From Anaerolineae bacterium (GTDB taxonomy: Bacteria > Chloroflexota > Anaerolineae > Anaerolineales > Anaerolineaceae), in the NCBI GenBank assembly GCA_013314735.1, contig JABUFD010000001.1:806001-870000 (forward strand): 64,000 bases of DNA, written 5' to 3'. The position numbers and the translations under genes were made by a program. The notes under the pieces were generated by a model. It worked only from the letters and a program-made list of their open reading frames with translations. It had not been told where the DNA came from and made no database searches. Below are positions 59,932 through 64,000 of this stretch, piece after piece (position 1 is the first letter of the stretch; the number at the start of each line of letters is the position of its first letter).

Positions 59932-62628
59932 TTAATTCATTTGTGACAACTGATCCTGCAGGATCACGTCGGATTCATCATCGGCAGCGGTGAGGGATTC
60001 AGTCACATCGGCGCCATCGGCGATGGCTGCCATGTAGGATTCGATCACGTCACGGGCAAAGTCATAGCCAGGGACTGGGGGTTCGAAATAGCCGAACGGG
60101 AGCATGTCGAAGGCGGTCTTGTAGGCGGGGTCTGAAGCGAAGTAATCCGTCAGGCCTTCCGCGACGCTCTGGCGAACGGGGAAGTATTGGGACGCGATCG
60201 CCCAACGGGCCTGGATCTCGGGGCTGGTGTAGTACTTGATGAAGAGCCAGGCAGCGAGTTCACGTTCGGGGGTGCTCTTGGGCACAGAAACCGAAGCACC
60301 GTAGACGTTCATGACGGGCTCATCGGTGGTGTGCGGGATGGCCGCGACAGACCATTCGAAGTTGGCGCCATCGGCCACCGCGCTGCCGTAGTAGGGCAGA
60401 CCGGAGGAGGAACCGACCGTGAAGAGGAGGGAACCATTACCGAAATCGGTCTGGTCGCCATAGGCTTCGGTCACGAGCTGGGCGCAGCCTTCGTTGAAGA
60501 GGTCCTGAATGAAGGTCCAGGCTTCGATGGCGGCGGGGGAGTCATAGGTGTATTCACCGGCTTCATAATCGAAGACATCACCGCCGAAGGCGAAGGTCCA
60601 GGAAGCGAAGCGGGAAGCATCAATGCTGAGCTTGTAGCCCATGGAGCCTTCCACGGTGGCACCGGAGAACGGGTTGGCGGCAGCGGCGCAGGCCATCTCT
60701 TTGAACTCAGCCGGGGTGGTGGGGGGAGCGCTGTAGCCCAACTCCTCGAGCCAGTCCATGTTGTAGTAGAGCACTTCCATGGAGCGGTTGGGGGGGAAGC
60801 CAAGGCGCTGATTGCCGAAGTTGGGGAACACATCCTGGGCGAAGAAGCCGGGGAAGAAATCGGCTTTCTCTTCTTCAGTAAGGCCCCAGACAGCGGAATC
60901 AACCAGCGGGTTGAGGTCGGTCATGGCGTCTGCCAGCTGGTAGGTCGCGGCCTGGTTCTGGTAAGCAACAACGATGTCGGGGACGTCCGGGGTGTTGAGG
61001 ATGGGGAGCATCTTGTTGAAGATGTCGCCATACCCACCCTGGTTTTCGGCCACGACGGTGATGCCCCATTCGTTGGTGGCATTGAAGTCAGTCACGATCT
61101 TCTGCAGTTCTTCTTCGCGGGCACCGGAATGCTGGTGCCAGAACACGATCGAAGTCGCTGGGGTGACCTCATCGTAGGGACCGGCCTCGACAACAGGTTC
61201 TTCTGTGGGTTCCGGGGGAACAGGCAGGCTCTGCATTTGTTCTTCCAGGATCACGTCCGATTCATCATCGGCAGCGATGAGGGATTCAGTCACGTCGGCG
61301 CCATCGGCGATGGCTGCCATGTAGGATTCGACCACGTCACGGGCAAAGTCATAGCCAGGGACTGGGGGCTCGAAGTAGCCATACTTGAGCATGTCGAAGG
61401 CGGTCTTGTAGGCGGGGTCTGAAGCGAAGTAATCCGTCAGGCCTTCCGCGACGCTCTGGCGAACGGGGAAGTACTGGGACGCGATCGCCCAACGGGCCTG
61501 GATCTCGGGGCTGGTGTAGTACTTGATGAAGAGCCAGGCAGCGAGTTCACGTTCGGGGGTGCTCTTGGGCACAGAAACCGAAGCACCGTAGACGTTCATG
61601 ACGGGCTCATCGGTGGTGTGCGGGATGGCCGCGACAGACCATTCGAAGTTGGCGCCATCGGCCACCGCGCTGCCGTAGTAGGGCAGACCGGAGGAGGAAC
61701 CGACCGTGAAGAGGAGGGAACCATTACCGAAATCGGTCTGGTCGCCATAGGCTTCGGTCACGAGCTGGGCGCAGCCTTCGTTGAAGAGGTCCTGAATGAA
61801 GGTCCAGGCTTCGATGGCGGCGGGGGAGTCATAGGTGTATTCACCGGCTTCATAATCGAAGACATCACCGCCGAAGGCGAAGGTCCAGGAAGCGAAGCGG
61901 GAAGCATCAATGCTGAGCTTGTAGCCCATGGAGCCTTCCACGGTGGCACCGGAGAACGGGTTGGCGGCAGCGGCGCAGGCCATCTCTTTGAACTCAGCCG
62001 GGGTGGTGGGGGGAGCGCTGTAGCCCAACTCCTCGAGCCAGTCCATGTTGTAGTAGAGCACTTCCATGGAGCGGTTGGGGGGGAAGCCAAGGCGCTGATT
62101 GCCGAAGTTGGGGAACACATCCTGGGCGAAGAAGCCGGGGAAGAAATCGGCTTTCTCTTCTTCAGTAAGGCCCCAGACAGCGGAATCAACCAGCGGGTTG
62201 AGGTCGGTCATGGCGTCTGCCAGCTGGTAGGTCGCGGCCTGGTTCTGGTAAGCAACAACGATGTCGGGGACGTCCGGGGTGTTGAGGATGGGGAGCATCT
62301 TGTTGAAGATGTCGCCATACCCACCCTGGTTTTCGGCCACGACGGTGATGCCCCATTCGTTGGTGGCATTGAAGTCAGCCACGATCTTCTGCAGTTCTTC
62401 TTCGCGGGCACCGGAATGCTGGTGCCAGAACACGATCGAAGTCGCCGGGGTGACCTCATCGTAAGGGTTGGTTTCAGCAACAGGTTCTTCTTCGGTTGTT
62501 GTCTCTTCTGATGTTGTTTCTTCAGCAACCGGGGTTTCTGGTGTTGCTTCTTCACCCTTCTTGCAGGCAACAAAAACCATTGCCAGCATCAATAAAACGA
62601 CTACTACTAAATACAATTTGTTTCTCAT
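59932..62628 (-). CDS. Sugar ABC transporter binding lipoprotein with tandemly duplicated binding domain
   Basis: An 898-residue lipoprotein; family 1 binding proteins are usually about 420-450. The signal peptide ends FVAC with Cys22, followed by an acidic Thr/Glu linker. Two complete binding domains follow, starting YDEVTPATSIVFWHQHSG at residue 56 and again at 485, exactly 429 residues apart. The halves are almost identical except around their ends (MLKYGYF versus MLPFGYF, VVES versus VIES). Both have a full fold and end in an acidic stretch. It belongs to the CUT1 transporter with the permeases downstream in the reading direction. AAGGAGG lies 10 nt before the ATG. Confidence 0.93.
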   Translation of the reverse strand: MRNKLYLVVVVLLMLAMVFVACKKGEEATPETPVAEETTSEETTTEEEPVAETNPYDEVTPATSIVFWHQHSGAREEELQKIVADFNATNEWGITVVAENQGGYGDIFNKMLPILNTPDVPDIVVAYQNQAATYQLADAMTDLNPLVDSAVWGLTEEEKADFFPGFFAQDVFPNFGNQRLGFPPNRSMEVLYYNMDWLEELGYSAPPTTPAEFKEMACAAAANPFSGATVEGSMGYKLSIDASRFASWTFAFGGDVFDYEAGEYTYDSPAAIEAWTFIQDLFNEGCAQLVTEAYGDQTDFGNGSLLFTVGSSSGLPYYGSAVADGANFEWSVAAIPHTTDEPVMNVYGASVSVPKSTPERELAAWLFIKYYTSPEIQARWAIASQYFPVRQSVAEGLTDYFASDPAYKTAFDMLKYGYFEPPVPGYDFARDVVESYMAAIADGADVTESLIAADDESDVILEEQMQSLPVPPEPTEEPVVEAGPYDEVTPATSIVFWHQHSGAREEELQKIVTDFNATNEWGITVVAENQGGYGDIFNKMLPILNTPDVPDIVVAYQNQAATYQLADAMTDLNPLVDSAVWGLTEEEKADFFPGFFAQDVFPNFGNQRLGFPPNRSMEVLYYNMDWLEELGYSAPPTTPAEFKEMACAAAANPFSGATVEGSMGYKLSIDASRFASWTFAFGGDVFDYEAGEYTYDSPAAIEAWTFIQDLFNEGCAQLVTEAYGDQTDFGNGSLLFTVGSSSGLPYYGSAVADGANFEWSVAAIPHTTDEPVMNVYGASVSVPKSTPERELAAWLFIKYYTSPEIQARWAIASQYFPVRQSVAEGLTDYFASDPAYKTAFDMLPFGYFEPPVPGYDFARDVIESYMAAIADGADVTESLTAADDESDVILQDQLSQMN
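59959..61177. repeat. Tandem direct repeat, copy 1 (C-terminal half of the binding protein)
   Basis: This segment recurs 1287 bases to the right (61246-62464). Over its length I find only scattered single-base differences, most of them silent, for example gtattggg/gtactggg and cagtcacg/cagccacg. Similarity stops sharply at both ends. The period is a multiple of three, so the frame is preserved. Confidence 0.95.
61246..62464. repeat. Tandem direct repeat, copy 2 (N-terminal half of the binding protein)
   Basis: The second copy of the 1287-bp-period repeat, separated from copy 1 by a linker of about 68 bases that encodes the acidic Pro/Glu connector between the two binding domains. It starts at the first residues after the lipoprotein linker and ends at the acidic end of domain 1. 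Confidence 0.95.
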
Positions 62629-62668
62629 ATTACATCTGCCTCCTTAAGGGATTAAGAAACAAAATTTA

Positions 62669-62686
62669 ACGGAGACTGGTCTCCGT
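62669..62686 (-). promoter_or_regulatory. Intercistronic hairpin between permease and binding-protein genes
   Basis: A perfect 7-bp inverted repeat (acggaga and its complement, 4-base loop) lies in the 74-base gap between the MalG-like gene and the binding protein. Read on the minus strand it is followed by taaattttgtttctt. It may be a partial terminator or an mRNA stability hairpin that sets relative expression. Confidence 0.5.
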
Positions 62687-62702
62687 AAACCACACAATAT
62701 CG

Positions 62703-63638
62703 TTATCCTTTCAATCCGGTAGTTGCAATGCCCTCCGTAAATTGTTTTTGCGTAATGAAGTATACGATCAAAATCGGTATGAGCGTGATCACAGCACCTG
62801 CCATTAATAGGTGGGTTTGGGGGCCGGCTTCTGTAACAAAATTCCACAAGCCAACCATTATTGGTCGTTTCACATCGCGTGTGGTTACCAATAGCGGCCA
62901 CATAAAGGAGTTCCAAGAACCGATAAACCCGAATAGCAGGACGGTCATAATCGGTGCTTTTGAAATGGGGAGAACAATCTGAAACAGGTAACGGAGATGA
63001 CCTGCCCCATCGATGCGTGCCGCGTCATACAGTTCTGACGGCATTTGCTGGAAGAATTGCCGCAACAGGAAGATGCTAAAGGCATTTGCCATAAAAGGTA
63101 TAGTCAGGGCTTGCAATGTATTCAACCAGGAAGCCCCGAAGGTAAAGTTCTGGAATTGGCAGGCCAGAACCTGACCACCTGCGCCCACGCACGCATCAAA
63201 GGCACGCGAATCCACGCCTGGTAGTGGGATGATGGAGCCGCGCACCAGCAACAAGGAGGGAAGTACGGTGACTGATTCCGGCACCATCATGGTTGCCAGG
63301 AGGATGGCAAAGATAATATTCTTGCCAGGAAATTTGATGCTGGCAAATGCGTAACCTGCCAGGATCGAATTGATCATCAACCCAAGCAATGAAACCGTGG
63401 TGATGATGACGCTGTTTTTAAAGTAAACGCCAAAATTGGCTTGTTTCCATGCCTCAGCATAGTTGCCCCATTGCGGTGTCTGAGGGATCCAGGCACGGTT
63501 GATGGTTTCACCCAGTGACATAAATGATGTGGAGATCATCCAGAAGAAAGGCGTCATGGCAATTATGGCGCCTACGATCAGGATCAAATACAAAATTGCC
63601 CGACCGATGATGCGAACAAGCCTGCTATGTTTAGCCAT
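62703..63638 (-). CDS. CUT1 sugar ABC transporter permease (MalG/UgpE-like)
   Basis: A 311-residue inner-membrane permease. The EAA-type loop is SELYDAARIDGAGHLRYLFQ with the invariant Gly, and the C-terminus FITQKQFTEGIATTGLKG is typical of MalG/UgpE. It contains an extra periplasmic stretch (about residues 135-175, with two Cys) between helices 3 and 4 that usual MalG proteins lack. ATG 63638 follows AAGGTG and overlaps the stop of the upstream permease gene by eight bases. Confidence 0.88.
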   Translation of the reverse strand: MAKHSRLVRIIGRAILYLILIVGAIIAMTPFFWMISTSFMSLGETINRAWIPQTPQWGNYAEAWKQANFGVYFKNSVIITTVSLLGLMINSILAGYAFASIKFPGKNIIFAILLATMMVPESVTVLPSLLLVRGSIIPLPGVDSRAFDACVGAGGQVLACQFQNFTFGASWLNTLQALTIPFMANAFSIFLLRQFFQQMPSELYDAARIDGAGHLRYLFQIVLPISKAPIMTVLLFGFIGSWNSFMWPLLVTTRDVKRPIMVGLWNFVTEAGPQTHLLMAGAVITLIPILIVYFITQKQFTEGIATTGLKG

Positions 63639-64000
63639 AGAACACCTTCTTTCCAAGAAGTTTGTTTTGCGCGAAGGTCAAACCGGCGATGATGATGAAA
63701 AGGACGATGGCTTGCGTGGCAGCATAGCCAAAGTTGTTGGCTTTGTAAAAGGTATCAAATATGTTGAGGCTGGCGGTAATCACGCTGTTCTGGGCGGAGG
63801 GCACCCGCATCACATAAAGGTGGTTGAAGGCTTTAAAGGTGCCGATGAATGATATCAGCAACAGGTAGAATGACACCGGCGAAATCAGGGGAAAGGTGAT
63901 ATGCCAGAAAAGGTGCCACCCATTCGACCCGTCAATCTCGGCGGCTTCATAGATTTCTTTTGAAATGCTTCCCAGGCCGGCCAGGTAAATCACAGCATCA
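63631..64000 (-). CDS. CUT1 sugar ABC transporter permease (MalF/UgpA-like), 5' end outside window
   Basis: The last 122 residues of a permease; the frame runs through the window edge, so the start is missing. The EAA loop is KEIYEAAEIDGSNGWHLFWH, followed by ITFPLISP and two further membrane segments. It overlaps the MalG-like gene by eight bases, so the operon order is MalF-like, MalG-like, binding protein. Any ATPase or regulator upstream is not in view. Confidence 0.9.
   Translation of the reverse strand, partial: DAVIYLAGLGSISKEIYEAAEIDGSNGWHLFWHITFPLISPVSFYLLLISFIGTFKAFNHLYVMRVPSAQNSVITASLNIFDTFYKANNFGYAATQAIVLFIIIAGLTFAQNKLLGKKVFYG

Noticed and set aside
60187-62511. Long open frames (about 411 and 297 codons) on the plus strand opposite the solute-binding protein
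   Set aside because: They mirror the G+C-rich codons of the duplicated binding-protein gene, repeat with the same 1287-base period, lack ribosome sites, and encode low-complexity Gly/Val-rich sequence.
1-64000. CRISPR array, rRNA genes, replication origin or complete mobile element
   Set aside because: No regularly spaced repeats, no rRNA-like sequence, no DnaA-box cluster, and no transposase or phage genes were seen beyond the integrase fragment.

Overview
The window looks like a chromosomal segment of a Chloroflexota bacterium, probably Anaerolineae. This is an inference from gene content and not a measured placement. Pointers are secreted LysM/M23 peptidases with a lysozyme-like segment, an NBR1-type Ig-like lipoprotein, an ADP-forming acetyl-CoA synthetase, a CUT1 sugar transporter with a GXGXG-rich binding lipoprotein, and moderate G+C. 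I see no phage, plasmid, IS element or CRISPR array. The only mobile-element trace is a 3' integrase fragment beside tRNA-Arg.

Layout. 1-1781: lipoprotein with a degenerate zinc-peptidase motif. 1.8-9 kb: amino-acid racemase; a minus-strand operon (ADP-forming acyl-CoA synthetase, DUF952-YcgN fusion, cyclophilin, Ig-like lipoprotein); a ferredoxin-type aldo/keto reductase; a GIN-domain protein. 9-14.4 kb: a two-gene molybdenum hydroxylase (reduced FAD-type subunit plus fused 2Fe-2S/Mo protein) and murJ. 14.4-20.8 kb: AhpD-like protein, a Tat cluster, a sugar kinase operon (TIM-barrel isomerase, reductase-like protein, xylulokinase) and DegV. 20.8-23.5 kb: a tightly divergent zinc-ribbon/SH3 pair, smpB and an epimerase. 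23.6-27.4 kb: a corrinoid ABC transporter under a cobalamin riboswitch with a visible terminator. 27.5-31.5 kb: a glycosyltransferase-like membrane protein with a degenerate M23 tail, a repeat protein, the integrase relic and tRNA-Arg. 31.5-40.4 kb: an unknown gene pair, LysM-M23 peptidase, DUF192, VOC, MFS, Asp23, nusB, a modular lipoprotein and prepilin peptidase. 40.5-44.5 kb: an mrfAB-like repair pair whose helicase carries an inserted HNH module, then tRNA-Pro. 44.7-49.9 kb: two paralogous M23 lipoproteins, FAH hydrolase, tRNA-Val, NHL protein and tmRNA. 50-53.2 kb: a four-gene overlapping operon resembling activated-sugar/surface-glycan synthesis. 53.2-59.8 kb: HAD, MFS, small membrane proteins, CysQ-like phosphatase, DUF711, NYN-LOTUS and MgtC. 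59.9-64 kb: a sugar ABC transporter whose binding protein is an almost exact 1287-bp tandem duplication.

How it fits together. The acetyl-CoA synthetase, ferredoxin-linked reductase and MOP-type oxidoreductase suggest fermentative or anaerobic carbon metabolism. The CUT1 transporter, xylulokinase operon and MFS point to sugar use, and the riboswitch-controlled importer to corrinoid uptake. smpB and ssrA (trans-translation) are both present, 27 kb apart. The strongest oddities are the HNH-bearing MrfA-like helicase next to its exonuclease partner and the duplicated solute-binding protein. Function calls rest on reading motifs; no database search was run.
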